Shown here piece after piece: positions 18,652 to 26,320 of a stretch of DNA of 64,000 nt (position 1 is its first letter; every line of letters starts with the position of its first letter). Position numbers and translations under genes: made by a program. Origin of the DNA: Agromyces cerinus (GTDB lineage: Bacteria; Actinomycetota; Actinomycetes; Actinomycetales; Microbacteriaceae). The stretch is taken from positions 3,038,001 through 3,102,000 of the forward strand of contig NZ_JAFBCT010000001.1 of NCBI RefSeq assembly GCF_016907835.1. Reading direction: 5' to 3'. The notes under the pieces were generated by a model. The model was not told the origin of the DNA, made no database searches, and saw only the letters and a program-made list of their open reading frames with translations.

Positions 18652-20070
18652 TCAGCGCAGCGAGAAGTAGGTGACGCCGCCGCCGCCCGAGGCGAGGGCC
18701 TCGTCGACGTTCCAGTAGTCGGCGTCCTTGGTGTGGCCGCCGACCCAGACGGCCGTGCCGTTCGCGGTGTGCTCGACGCGCGTGACGACGGCGGTGTGAT
18801 CGCGGTCGCCCGAGCCGTCCCAGTCGAACTGGGCGATGTCGCCGACCTTCACGAGGCCTCGCTGCGAGTCGTCGAGGGGCGTCGCGAGGTCGGGGCGGCC
18901 GTACAGCCAGTCGCGCATCGCCGTCGAGCTCGACCAGCTCGGCGACATCGCACCGGTGGCCCGGTCGTAGTACCAGCCGGCATCCATCTTCCAGCCTCGG
19001 GCCACGAGCGACTGGCTCGTGAAGTTCGCGCAGTCGACACCGCTCAAGACGGTGTACTGGGCGGTGTTGTAACTGCTCCAGTAGGTGAGCACGTAGTCGC
19101 GCTGCGCGTCGATCGCGGGGTTCGAGGTGTAGGTCAGGGTGAGCGACTGCGTCGGCGCGTGCAGCGCGGCCTCGTCGATCTCGATGAGCTGGGCGGCGAG
19201 GGAGGCCGGGGCGGCCGCGCCGGCGACGGTCGCGGTGCCGGGGGCGGCGACGGTGATCGGCGCGCCGGAGGCATCCGTGAACGCCACCGCGACGTCGCCG
19301 AGCGAGGTGTCGGCGACGGCGGGAACCTGGAACGTCAGCTGGTCGGGGGTCGCCGCGACGATGGGTGCGGCGACGCCGCCGACGGCGACCTGGGCGACCT
19401 GGTCGAGCTCCTCGCCCGCCACCGTGACCTGGGTGCCCCCGGTGAACGGCGCAGCTGCAGTGGAGAGTCCGCTCGTGACCGCGGGCCGTGCCGCGATCGA
19501 GACCGGTGCCGCGATGACGTCGCCTTCGGCCGCGGAGGACGCGGTGTCCGCAGTGCCCTCGGTGCCCGACACGCTGTCGCCGGCCGACGCGAGCTTCGTG
19601 TCGTCCACCGCGGATGCGGCGACGGCGCCGAACGCGCTGACGCTCAGGATCGCGCTCGCGCAGCCGAGCGCCATGAACCTCCGGGTCGCGCCGCTCGAGG
19701 GACGACGGTTGGGCACGCGCTCGGCGCGGTGCCGCGCACGGCGCTCGGCACGGCGCTCGAGGTCGGCCGGGGCGGCCCGCATCGCGCCGGCGACAGGCGT
19801 GCCACCGGTTTCGGGGGCGGCGTCGGCATCGGGGGCGGCACCGGCGTCGGGGGTCGCACCGGCGTCGGGGGTCGCGTCCGTCGTCGGGTCGGTCGAAGGC
19901 GTCGCGGCGCCCGACGTGGGAGCGCGATAGGTCGAGCGGCGACGTGCGGGTGGTTCAGCGGGCGTGGAGGCAGACGAGAAGAAGGGGAAGGGCACAGGCG
20001 GGATTCCGGGTACGTGATCGGGGGGGAAGTCCACAACCCCATCACGCGAATTTGTGAGGAAGCCTCTCAA
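18652..20070 (-). CDS. Secreted amidase-domain protein with IPT/TIG-like domain
   Basis: Up to 472 residues. The C-terminal part (about 310-472) matches the putative amidase (Amidase_6) fold of cell-wall hydrolases: YWSSYNTAQYTVLSGVDCANFTSQ with the candidate catalytic Cys, then IAQFDWDGSGDRDHTAVVTRV with the candidate His. About 190-280 looks like an IPT/TIG beta-sandwich. Before the hydrophobic export segment (about 128-152, RRFMALGCASAILSVSAFGA) there is an unusually long Pro/Ala/Thr-rich leader with TPDAGATPDAG repeats. The start is uncertain: TTG at 20070 gives this span, GTG at 19995 is an alternative, and neither has a good ribosome site. It probably acts on peptidoglycan or surface peptides. 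Confidence 0.75.
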   Translation of the reverse strand: MRGFLTNSRDGVVDFPPDHVPGIPPVPFPFFSSASTPAEPPARRRSTYRAPTSGAATPSTDPTTDATPDAGATPDAGAAPDADAAPETGGTPVAGAMRAAPADLERRAERRARHRAERVPNRRPSSGATRRFMALGCASAILSVSAFGAVAASAVDDTKLASAGDSVSGTEGTADTASSAAEGDVIAAPVSIAARPAVTSGLSTAAAPFTGGTQVTVAGEELDQVAQVAVGGVAAPIVAATPDQLTFQVPAVADTSLGDVAVAFTDASGAPITVAAPGTATVAGAAAPASLAAQLIEIDEAALHAPTQSLTLTYTSNPAIDAQRDYVLTYWSSYNTAQYTVLSGVDCANFTSQSLVARGWKMDAGWYYDRATGAMSPSWSSSTAMRDWLYGRPDLATPLDDSQRGLVKVGDIAQFDWDGSGDRDHTAVVTRVEHTANGTAVWVGGHTKDADYWNVDEALASGGGGVTYFSLR

Positions 20071-20086
20071 ACTCTGGGAAGGCGAT

Positions 20087-20100
20087 GAGAGCGCGCTCTC
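20087..20100. promoter_or_regulatory. Palindrome GAGAGCGCGCTCTC near amidase-like gene start
   Basis: A perfect 14-bp palindrome 17 bp upstream of the longest start of the amidase-like gene. It resembles the GAGAGCGCTCTC operators at 23755-23846 but has two extra central bases, which would rotate the half-sites, so binding by the same LacI protein is doubtful. Confidence 0.3.
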
Positions 20101-20140
20101 GCCCGGAAATCCGGGACTTCGACGTCGCGCCCCGCTCCCG

Positions 20141-20183
20141 TTGGCGGCATCGGGCGAACTGTTCTAGTATTTATAGAACAGTT
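20141..20183 (+). promoter_or_regulatory. Promoter and operator of the YtrA-type GntR operon
   Basis: TTGGCG (20141-20146), an 18-bp spacer and TAGTAT (20165-20170) form a plausible promoter. Overlapping its -10, AACTGTTCTA (20157-20166) and TAGAACAGTT (20174-20183) are perfect 10-bp arms around 7 bp. The position and GTTCTA..TAGAAC form suit a GntR/YtrA operator, implying autorepression of the regulator and its membrane-protein partner. Confidence 0.8.
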
Positions 20184-20198
20184 TGAAAGGTTGTGCCG

Positions 20199-20549
20199 AT
20201 GTTGATCCGAGTCGACCCGACGAGCGGCACGCCGATCTTCGCCCAGATCGCCGCTTCCGTCCACGCCGACGCAGCGGCCGGCCGGCTCAGGGCCGGCGAC
20301 CGCCTGCCGTCGGCACGCGACGTCTCCGAATCACTGGGCGTCAACCTGCACACGGTGCTGCGCGCCTACCAGCAGCTCCGCGACGAAGGGCTCGTCGACA
20401 TGCGCCGTGGCCGAGGCGCCGTCGTCACCGACGCGGTCGAGCCCCTCGCGCACCTGCACCACGACATCGCCGCGCTCGTCGAGCGCGCCCGCACCCTCGG
20501 CCTCGCCGCCGACACTCTCGCCGCCCTCGTGAAGGAGAACTACCGATGA
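20199..20549 (+). CDS. GntR-family regulator (YtrA subfamily)
   Basis: A 116-residue regulator with an N-terminal GntR winged helix (about 10-75: GTPIFAQIAASVHAD, SARDVSESLGVNLHTVLRAY, RRGRGAVV) and only a short helical dimerisation tail, which is the YtrA layout. ATG at 20199 is chosen over GTG at 20193 because AAAGG lies eight bases before it. The strong palindrome over its promoter is the likely operator. It is coupled by ATGA to the downstream membrane protein. YtrA-type repressors often control ABC exporters or membrane stress proteins and respond to wall-active antibiotics; here the only visible target is the DUF1648 protein. Confidence 0.9.
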   Translation: MLIRVDPTSGTPIFAQIAASVHADAAAGRLRAGDRLPSARDVSESLGVNLHTVLRAYQQLRDEGLVDMRRGRGAVVTDAVEPLAHLHHDIAALVERARTLGLAADTLAALVKENYR

Positions 20550-21562
20550 CCGCGCCAGCCGACGTCCGCACCGCCCGCCGCCGCTTCCTGCTGATCGGCT
20601 GCGCGCTGCCTGCGGCCATCACCCTCGTCGGCGTCGGGCTGATGGTCGCGTGGCTCCCCCAGGTTCCGCCGACGGTCGCCACGCACTGGAGCGGCAGCGG
20701 CCCCGACGGATTCGGCCCTGCATGGTCGGTCCCGCTCGGCACGGCCGTGCTCGGGCTCGGCCTCGTCGCGCTCTTCGCGGGCATCATGCTCGTCGGCACG
20801 CGCGACGGCCGGTGGGGCCCGATGCTGCGACTGCTCGCCGCCCTCTCGCTCGGCACGGTCGTGCTGCTCGTCGTGGGCATCACCTGGTCGTTCGGAATGC
20901 AGCGGGGCCTCGCAGACCCGCTCGACGCACCCGACATCGGGCTGCCGCTCCTCGTGAGCATCCTGCTCGCCCTCGGAGCGGGGGTCGGCGGGTGGTTCGC
21001 CCAACCGAACGTCACGACCGACGGACGCACCCCCGCGCGCACCGTCGAACCGCTCGACCTCGCCGCCGGCGAGCGAGCGGTCTGGGTGCGCACCACGACG
21101 ATGACCCGGGCCGGAATGATCGCGATCGTCGCGAGCATCGTCGCGCTCGCGATCGGCACGGTCGTCGTCGCCGCCACCGGCTCGACGGCATGGTGGGTGA
21201 TGCTCGGGGTGACCGTGCTGCTCGTGCTCCTCGCCGCCACGACCTTCGTGTTCCGGGTGCGCGTGGACGACCGCGGCCTCGTCGTCCGTTCGCCCCTCGG
21301 CATCCCGCGCTTCGGCGTGCCGCTCGAGGAGGTCGCGGCGGTCGCCGTGCGGAACGTGCATCCGACCGCCGAGTTCGGAGGTTGGGGCATCCGTCTCGCT
21401 CCCGACGGCGCGTTCGGCATCGTGCTCCGCGCCGGCGAGGCTCTGGAGGTCACCCGCCGCAACGGCCGACGATTCGTCGTGACCGTCGACGACGCGGCCA
21501 CCGCGGCCGCCCTGCTCGAGGCTCTCAGCGCGCGGGAGCGCGTCGACCCGCCTGCTCGCTGA
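20546..21562 (+). CDS. DUF1648-domain membrane protein
   Basis: A 338-residue membrane protein. The first 100 residues carry the DUF1648 pattern (a membrane helix, then LPQVPPTVATHWSGSGPDGF). There are five or six predicted helices, including two around 195-240. The C-terminal 100 residues are soluble, with GWGIRLAPDGAFGIVLRAGEAL, resembling a PH-like domain. It overlaps the GntR gene by ATGA and is presumably repressed by it. The function of the family is unknown; association with YtrA-type regulators suggests an envelope-stress role. Its 3' end overlaps the convergent MFS gene by 38 bp. Confidence 0.82.
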   Translation: MTAPADVRTARRRFLLIGCALPAAITLVGVGLMVAWLPQVPPTVATHWSGSGPDGFGPAWSVPLGTAVLGLGLVALFAGIMLVGTRDGRWGPMLRLLAALSLGTVVLLVVGITWSFGMQRGLADPLDAPDIGLPLLVSILLALGAGVGGWFAQPNVTTDGRTPARTVEPLDLAAGERAVWVRTTTMTRAGMIAIVASIVALAIGTVVVAATGSTAWWVMLGVTVLLVLLAATTFVFRVRVDDRGLVVRSPLGIPRFGVPLEEVAAVAVRNVHPTAEFGGWGIRLAPDGAFGIVLRAGEALEVTRRNGRRFVVTVDDAATAAALLEALSARERVDPPAR

Positions 21563-22856
21563 GACCCGTGCGGCGTGCACGCACCCCGGCGACGACGAGC
21601 GGCACGAGCACGAGCAACGCCACGACGTTCACTCCGGCGAAGCCCGCGGCCCCCAGCACGACGCCCGACAGGGCAGCGGATGCCGCGGCAGCGAGGTTCA
21701 TCGCGGCATCCGTGGCACCCTGCAACGGCACCCGGATCGACGGCGCGACAGAGCTCGTGAGCAGTGTCGACCCGCCGATGAGCCCGCACGACCAGCCGAG
21801 GCCGAGGAGGCCGAGCGCGAGGGGCACGAGCAGCATGTCGTCGGCGGGCGCGAGGATGCCGATGAGCGCCGCCGTCGTCAGGATGCCGATGCCGATGCCG
21901 ATCACGCGCGGCGGGCCGATGCGGTCGACGAGCCACCCGACGAGCGGGCTCGCGCCGTACATGCCGATGATGTGGATGCTGATCACGACGCCGACGAGCG
22001 AGAGCGAGAGGCCGTGCGCGGTCATGTGCACCGGGGTCATCACCATGACGCCGACCATGACCGTGTGCGAGCACACGATCGCGAGGATCGCGAAGAGCGA
22101 CCTCGGCTCGCGAGCGGCGATGCGGAACGCCGCCCACGCCCCGATGGGTTCGGCAGCGGGCGCCGCTCCCCCGTCATCGGCGACATGGTCGGGGGCGAGC
22201 TCATCGGCCTGCGTGGCCGCGGCCTCGGGAGCGCTGCTCGCGGCATCCGTCGCCATCGTGCCCGGCTTCGGGAGCCGGAGGAGCGTCGCCACGAGCAGGG
22301 TCGACAGCGCGAACGCGATGCCCGAGAACAGGAACGGACCGACGAGCGGCGGCAGCCCGAGCGCGATGCCCACGGCGTCGCCCGTGGCCGAGAGCAGCGG
22401 ACCGGCGACCGAGCCGATCGTCGTCGCCCAGAGCACGATCGACATGGAGCGCGCCTCGAAGCCGGCGGCGGCGACCTCGGTCGCAGCGAATCGGGCCTGC
22501 AGGCCTGCGGCGCTGCCGGCGCCGAACGCCGCGAGACCGAGGAAGACGAGCGGCACCCAGCCGCTCGCCGCAGCTGCGATCACGAGCACGGCGCCGGTCA
22601 TGGCGAGCGCATAGCCGGTGGCGAGTGCGACGTGGCGGCCCGAGCGCACCGCGAGCCGTGCGAGCGGAATCGCGACGATCGCGGCGCCGAGCACGCTCGC
22701 CGACTGGGCGAGGCCCGCGAGGGCGACGACGCCGGTGAGCTCTTCGACGAGCAGCGCCGCGACGGCGATGCCCGACGCCACGCCGACACCGGCGAGGAGC
22801 TGGTTGACGACCAGCACCGTGAGCGAGAGGCCGCGATGCGGCACGCGCTCACTCAT
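21525..22856 (-). CDS. MFS transporter
   Basis: A 443-residue major facilitator protein with 12 predicted helices and a central cytoplasmic loop of about 45 residues rich in Ala and acidic residues (near 210-240). The N-terminal half has LVVNQLLAGVGVASGIAVAAL and RSGRHVALATGYAL; the C-terminal half has a loop reading GWLVDRIGPPRVI, an MFS motif A-like sequence. It is probably an efflux or uptake permease for a small molecule. ATG at 22856 overlaps the VanY-type gene stop by 8 bp, so the two are an operon. A longer upstream frame runs antisense-like through that gene and is not used. Confidence 0.85.
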   Translation of the reverse strand: MSERVPHRGLSLTVLVVNQLLAGVGVASGIAVAALLVEELTGVVALAGLAQSASVLGAAIVAIPLARLAVRSGRHVALATGYALAMTGAVLVIAAAASGWVPLVFLGLAAFGAGSAAGLQARFAATEVAAAGFEARSMSIVLWATTIGSVAGPLLSATGDAVGIALGLPPLVGPFLFSGIAFALSTLLVATLLRLPKPGTMATDAASSAPEAAATQADELAPDHVADDGGAAPAAEPIGAWAAFRIAAREPRSLFAILAIVCSHTVMVGVMVMTPVHMTAHGLSLSLVGVVISIHIIGMYGASPLVGWLVDRIGPPRVIGIGIGILTTAALIGILAPADDMLLVPLALGLLGLGWSCGLIGGSTLLTSSVAPSIRVPLQGATDAAMNLAAAASAALSGVVLGAAGFAGVNVVALLVLVPLVVAGVRARRTGLSEQAGRRAPAR

Positions 22857-23661
22857 ACTCGGGCGCTGCAGGCAGGCCGAAGAACTCCTCGAGCGTCGTG
22901 ACGCCGGTCTCGTGCATCTCGGTCGCGAGCGGCACGCCGACGTAGCGGAAGTGCCACGGCTCGAACTCGTATCCGGTGACGGGCGTCTTGTCTGCGGGGT
23001 AGCGCAGGATGAACCCGAATCGCCACGCGTTGTCGCGCAGCCAGATGCCCTCGGCCGTGTCGGCGAAGCACGCGTCGAGCGAGCAGTCGCCGCTCTCGGC
23101 GCCGATGTCCATGACGAGTCCGGTCTGGTGCTCGCTGAACCCCGGGCGCGCGGTGAGCAGGTCGTCCCCGTCGTAGATCTCCTCCTGCGTGCTGTACGAG
23201 CGGTACGCGCTGTTCGAGGCGAGCGAGAGGTCGGCCTCATCTGATGCCGCCTGGAACATCGCGACGATCGCGTCGGAGGCCTCCTGACGCAGCAACGGCT
23301 CCCAGGTGTACGGCACGGGCACGTCGACGAGGTCGTCGGGCTCGAAGTCCTGCGGGTTCAGGGGGCGCAGCTTGTCGACGACCACCCAGATGCTGTTCGG
23401 GTCGTCGAGCGAATGCGCGGTGCGGTCGAACGTGTCCACGGTCGCGGGCGGCGGTGCCTCACCAGGCGCCGGGCGAGGGGTCGGCGTCTCGGTCGAACCG
23501 GATGCCCCTGCGCCCCCCGCCCCCGCGGCCGACCCGGCCGAGACTGCGCCGATCACGACGACGGCGACGGCGACCAGAACCAGACTCAGGGCGCCCGCGA
23601 TCGTGAGTCGTCGTCGCTGCACCGCCTCGTCGGAGGCCTCGGAACGTTCACTCGATGACAC
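22849..23661 (-). CDS. D-alanyl-D-alanine carboxypeptidase (VanY/M15B type)
   Basis: A 270-residue membrane-anchored peptidase. A charged head of about 20 residues, one membrane helix (about 21-47) and a Pro/Thr linker lead to the M15B domain (about 95-255). The zinc site shows SEHQTGLVMD and EPWHFRYVG, with SAYRSYSTQEEIY before it, as in VanY enzymes. It should trim the terminal D-Ala of wall pentapeptides outside the membrane. It overlaps the MFS gene. No VanRS or VanHAX genes are nearby, so a glycopeptide-resistance role is not supported; routine wall remodelling is more likely. Confidence 0.9.
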   Translation of the reverse strand: MSSSERSEASDEAVQRRRLTIAGALSLVLVAVAVVVIGAVSAGSAAGAGGAGASGSTETPTPRPAPGEAPPPATVDTFDRTAHSLDDPNSIWVVVDKLRPLNPQDFEPDDLVDVPVPYTWEPLLRQEASDAIVAMFQAASDEADLSLASNSAYRSYSTQEEIYDGDDLLTARPGFSEHQTGLVMDIGAESGDCSLDACFADTAEGIWLRDNAWRFGFILRYPADKTPVTGYEFEPWHFRYVGVPLATEMHETGVTTLEEFFGLPAAPEYE

Positions 23662-23754
23662 CGTGCGAGTCTACGCCGGGCCTGCTGAGCGCTGACTGGC
23701 GCGCTGCCCGGCACCCGAATGGCGGGGGCTGATCACTCGCCGGGAACACTGGGT

Positions 23755-23766
23755 GAGAGCGCTCTC
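23755..23766. promoter_or_regulatory. LacI-family operator O1 (GAGAGCGCTCTC)
   Basis: A perfect 12-bp palindrome ending one base before the -35 hexamer of the binding-protein promoter. It is one of three identical cores within 92 bp and resembles the CebR box TGGGAGCGCTCCCA. Confidence 0.85.
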
Positions 23767-23795
23767 TTGACAATCGCCCTCCACCTGCATAGAGT
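23767..23795 (+). promoter_or_regulatory. Promoter of the cellobiose-type ABC operon
   Basis: TTGACA at 23767-23772 and TAGAGT at 23790-23795 with an optimal 17-bp spacer, giving a start near 23802 and a leader of about 90 nt. Operators flank it on both sides. Confidence 0.85.
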
Positions 23796-23808
23796 CACGT
23801 CTCGAATC

Positions 23809-23824
23809 GTGAGAGCGCTCTCAC
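23809..23824. promoter_or_regulatory. LacI-family operator O2 (GTGAGAGCGCTCTCAC)
   Basis: A perfect 16-bp palindrome just downstream of the predicted transcription start. It is the best-conserved of the three sites and suited to block promoter clearance. Confidence 0.88.
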
Positions 23825-23834
23825 CGTTCCTGAC

Positions 23835-23846
23835 GAGAGCGCTCTC
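23835..23846. promoter_or_regulatory. LacI-family operator O3 (GAGAGCGCTCTC)
   Basis: The third palindrome, centred 24 bp after O2, in the untranslated leader and 46 bp before the GTG start of the binding protein. Confidence 0.85.
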
Positions 23847-23892
23847 ACGCACTGTGACACATTCCCGTCCACGCACACACAAAGGAGTGACC

Positions 23893-25194
23893 GTGAAGCT
23901 CTCACGCCACACGAAGGTTGCCGCAGCCGTAGCCGGCGCAGCGACCATCGCCCTCCTCGCCTCCGCCTGTTCCACAGGTGGCGGCGACGAGGCCGAAGGC
24001 GACATCACCCTGACCGTCACCACGTTCGGCACGTTCGGATACGACGACCTCTACACCGAGTACGAGGAAGCCAACCCCGGCGTCACGATCGAGGCCACCA
24101 ACATCGACACGGGCGGCAACGCTCGCACCGACGCGTTCACCAAGCTCGCCGCGGGCTCGGGCCTCTCCGACGTCGTGGCGATCGAGGAGGGCTGGCTCGG
24201 CGCGATCATGGAGGTCTCGGACCAGTTCGTCGACCTCGCCGACTACGGCATCGCCGACCGCAAGGGCGACTGGGTCGACTGGAAGTACGAGCAGGCGACC
24301 GACCCCGAGGGCCGGGTCATCGGCTACGGCACCGACATCGGCCCCACCGGCATCTGCTACAACGGCCCCGCGCTCGAGGCTGCGGGCCTGCCGAGCGACC
24401 GCGAGAGCGTCGCCGAGCTGCTGAACGGCGATTGGGCGCACTACTTCGACGTCGGCCGCCAGTACCAGCAGGCCACCGGCAAGGCGTGGTTCGACCACTC
24501 CGGCTTCGTCTGGAACTCGATGGTCAACCAGATGCCCGAGGGCTACTACACCGCCGACGGTGAGCTGAACGTCGAGGACAACGCCGACCTCAAGGCGAAC
24601 TACGACCTGCTCGCCGGCGCGGTCGGCGACGGCCTCTCGGCCGCGCAGACGGCCTGGGACTGGAACGGCGGCAAGTCGTTCGTCGACGGCACCTTCGCGA
24701 CGTTCGTCTGCCCGGGCTGGATGCTCGGCGTGGTCCAGGGCCAGGTCGAGACCGGTGGCGGCGACGCCTCCACCGGCTGGGACTTCGCCGACGTCTTCCC
24801 CGGCGGCGCAGCCAACTGGGGCGGCGCGTTCCTCTCGGTCCCCGAGACCTCGGAGCACAAGGAAGCCGCCGCCAAGCTCGCAGACTGGCTCACGCAGCCC
24901 GAGCAGCAGGTGAAGCAGTCGGCCGCCGCGGGCAACTTCCCGAGCACCGTCGAGGCGCAGGAGACCCTCGCCTCCGAGGCGACGCCGAACGAGTTCTTCA
25001 ACGGCGCCCCCACCGGAGCGATCCTCGCCGCCCGCGCCGAGGGTGTCGTCGCCCAGTTCAAGGGACCCGATGACTCGGTCATCCAGGAGAACGTCTTCGG
25101 CCCGCCGCTGTCGGCACTCGACCGCGGCGAGATCGACGCGGCCGCCGCCTGGGACCAGACCATCGAGCTGCTCCACGAGCTCGTCGGCGAGTAG
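23893..25194 (+). CDS. Sugar ABC transporter substrate-binding lipoprotein (CebE-like)
   Basis: A 433-residue family 1 solute-binding protein with a lipoprotein signal (LLASAC, Cys about 26) and mature start DITLTVTTFGTFGYDDLY. GTG at 23893 is chosen because AAAGGAG lies five bases upstream and the signal starts there; the longer open frame crosses the operators. By operon order (binding protein, two permeases, GH1 enzyme, LacI) it matches the cellobiose/cellotriose systems CebEFG-BglC-CebR of Streptomyces. It is expected to bind short beta-1,4-glucans outside the cell. A stem-loop follows it at 25211-25244. Confidence 0.9.
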   Translation: MKLSRHTKVAAAVAGAATIALLASACSTGGGDEAEGDITLTVTTFGTFGYDDLYTEYEEANPGVTIEATNIDTGGNARTDAFTKLAAGSGLSDVVAIEEGWLGAIMEVSDQFVDLADYGIADRKGDWVDWKYEQATDPEGRVIGYGTDIGPTGICYNGPALEAAGLPSDRESVAELLNGDWAHYFDVGRQYQQATGKAWFDHSGFVWNSMVNQMPEGYYTADGELNVEDNADLKANYDLLAGAVGDGLSAAQTAWDWNGGKSFVDGTFATFVCPGWMLGVVQGQVETGGGDASTGWDFADVFPGGAANWGGAFLSVPETSEHKEAAAKLADWLTQPEQQVKQSAAAGNFPSTVEAQETLASEATPNEFFNGAPTGAILAARAEGVVAQFKGPDDSVIQENVFGPPLSALDRGEIDAAAAWDQTIELLHELVGE

Positions 25195-25210
25195 TCCCAC
25201 CTGAGGAATC

Positions 25211-25244
25211 GGAGGGCCCTCGGGCGCTGCCCCGGGGGCCCTCC
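25211..25244 (+). promoter_or_regulatory. Intercistronic stem-loop after binding-protein gene
   Basis: A 14-bp stem (25211-25224 with 25231-25244) with one G-U pair closes a 6-nt loop between the binding-protein stop and the first permease. It has the same position and type as the element at 4504-4543. Confidence 0.75.
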
Positions 25245-25276
25245 CCTTCTCCGCCACCTCCCACGACTGGACACGC

Positions 25277-26320
25277 ATGACCACGACCATCCGGCCCCCC
25301 GAGAGCGGGACCACCGGCCCCCAGCGCCGAGCCGCGGCATCCGACGCCCTGACCTTCCGTCAGCGCCTGTCGCGCTTCGACGTCAAGGCGAGCCCGTACT
25401 TCTACGTCTCGCCCTTCTTCATCCTCTTCGCCCTCGTCGGCCTCTTCCCGCTCGGCTACACGCTCGTCGTGTCGATGCACGAGTGGGACCTCCTGAAGGG
25501 CCAGGGCGCCTACGTCGGCCTCGACAACTTCGTCGAGATCCTCGGCGACTCCATGTTCTGGAACTCGATCGGCAACACGATCAGCATCTTCCTGCTGTCG
25601 TCGATCCCGCAGCTCGTCGTGGCGCTCGTCATCGCCTACCTGCTCGACCAGGGCCTGCGCGCACCGACCTTCTGGCGCATGAGCGTGCTGCTGCCCTACA
25701 TCGTCACCCCGGTCGCCGTGGCGATCATCTTCTCGAGCGCGTTCAACGAGGCCGACGGCCTCGTGAACAACATCCTCAACGTCTTCGGCATCCCCGACCA
25801 GCAGTGGAAGCACGACACCTTCCTCAGCCACATCGCGATCGCCACGATGGTGAACTTCCGCTGGACCGGCTACAACGCCCTCATCCTGCTCGCGGCGATG
25901 CAGTCGGTGCCGCGCGACCTCTACGAGTCCGCCGCGATCGACGGCGCCGGAGCCGTGCGCCGCTTCTTCTCGATCACCATCCCCTCGATCCGCCCGACGC
26001 TCATCTTCGTCATCATCACCGCCACGATCGGCGGCCTGCAGATCTTCGCCGAGCCCCGCCTCTTCGACGTGTCGACCGCGGGCGGCATCGGCGGCAGCGA
26101 CCGCCAGTTCCAGACCACCGTGCTCTTCATGTGGGAGCTCGCCTTCTTCCGACGCGACTTCGGCGAAGCGGCCGCCGTCGCCTGGCTGCTGTTCCTGCTC
26201 ATCGTCGGTGTCGGCCTCATCAACTTCCTGATCTCCCGGCGCATCGCGACCGGCGGCGACAAGCCGACCCGCCGAACCCGCCGCGCACGCGAACGCGCCA
26301 CCCGAGGAGGAGCGGTATGA
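25277..26320 (+). CDS. Sugar ABC transporter permease (MalF type, CebF-like)
   Basis: A 347-residue permease with six membrane helices after about 45 hydrophilic residues. The EAA loop is LYESAAIDGAGAVRRFFSITIP. The C-terminal tail after the last helix is basic (RRTRRARERATRGG). It starts at ATG 25277 without a clear ribosome site, 82 bp after the binding-protein gene. It overlaps the next permease by ATGA. The pair should import cellobiose-type sugars in the Ceb-like system. Confidence 0.9.
   Translation: MTTTIRPPESGTTGPQRRAAASDALTFRQRLSRFDVKASPYFYVSPFFILFALVGLFPLGYTLVVSMHEWDLLKGQGAYVGLDNFVEILGDSMFWNSIGNTISIFLLSSIPQLVVALVIAYLLDQGLRAPTFWRMSVLLPYIVTPVAVAIIFSSAFNEADGLVNNILNVFGIPDQQWKHDTFLSHIAIATMVNFRWTGYNALILLAAMQSVPRDLYESAAIDGAGAVRRFFSITIPSIRPTLIFVIITATIGGLQIFAEPRLFDVSTAGGIGGSDRQFQTTVLFMWELAFFRRDFGEAAAVAWLLFLLIVGVGLINFLISRRIATGGDKPTRRTRRARERATRGGAV

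Noticed and set aside
22849..23661. A vancomycin-resistance cluster suggested by the VanY-type gene
   Set aside because: No VanH, VanA/B ligase, VanX or VanRS genes are nearby; solitary M15B peptidases are common in wall turnover.
23719..23892. An N-terminal extension of the cellobiose-type binding protein
   Set aside because: The extension runs through the promoter and three operators; the GTG at 23893 has a ribosome site and begins a normal lipoprotein signal.
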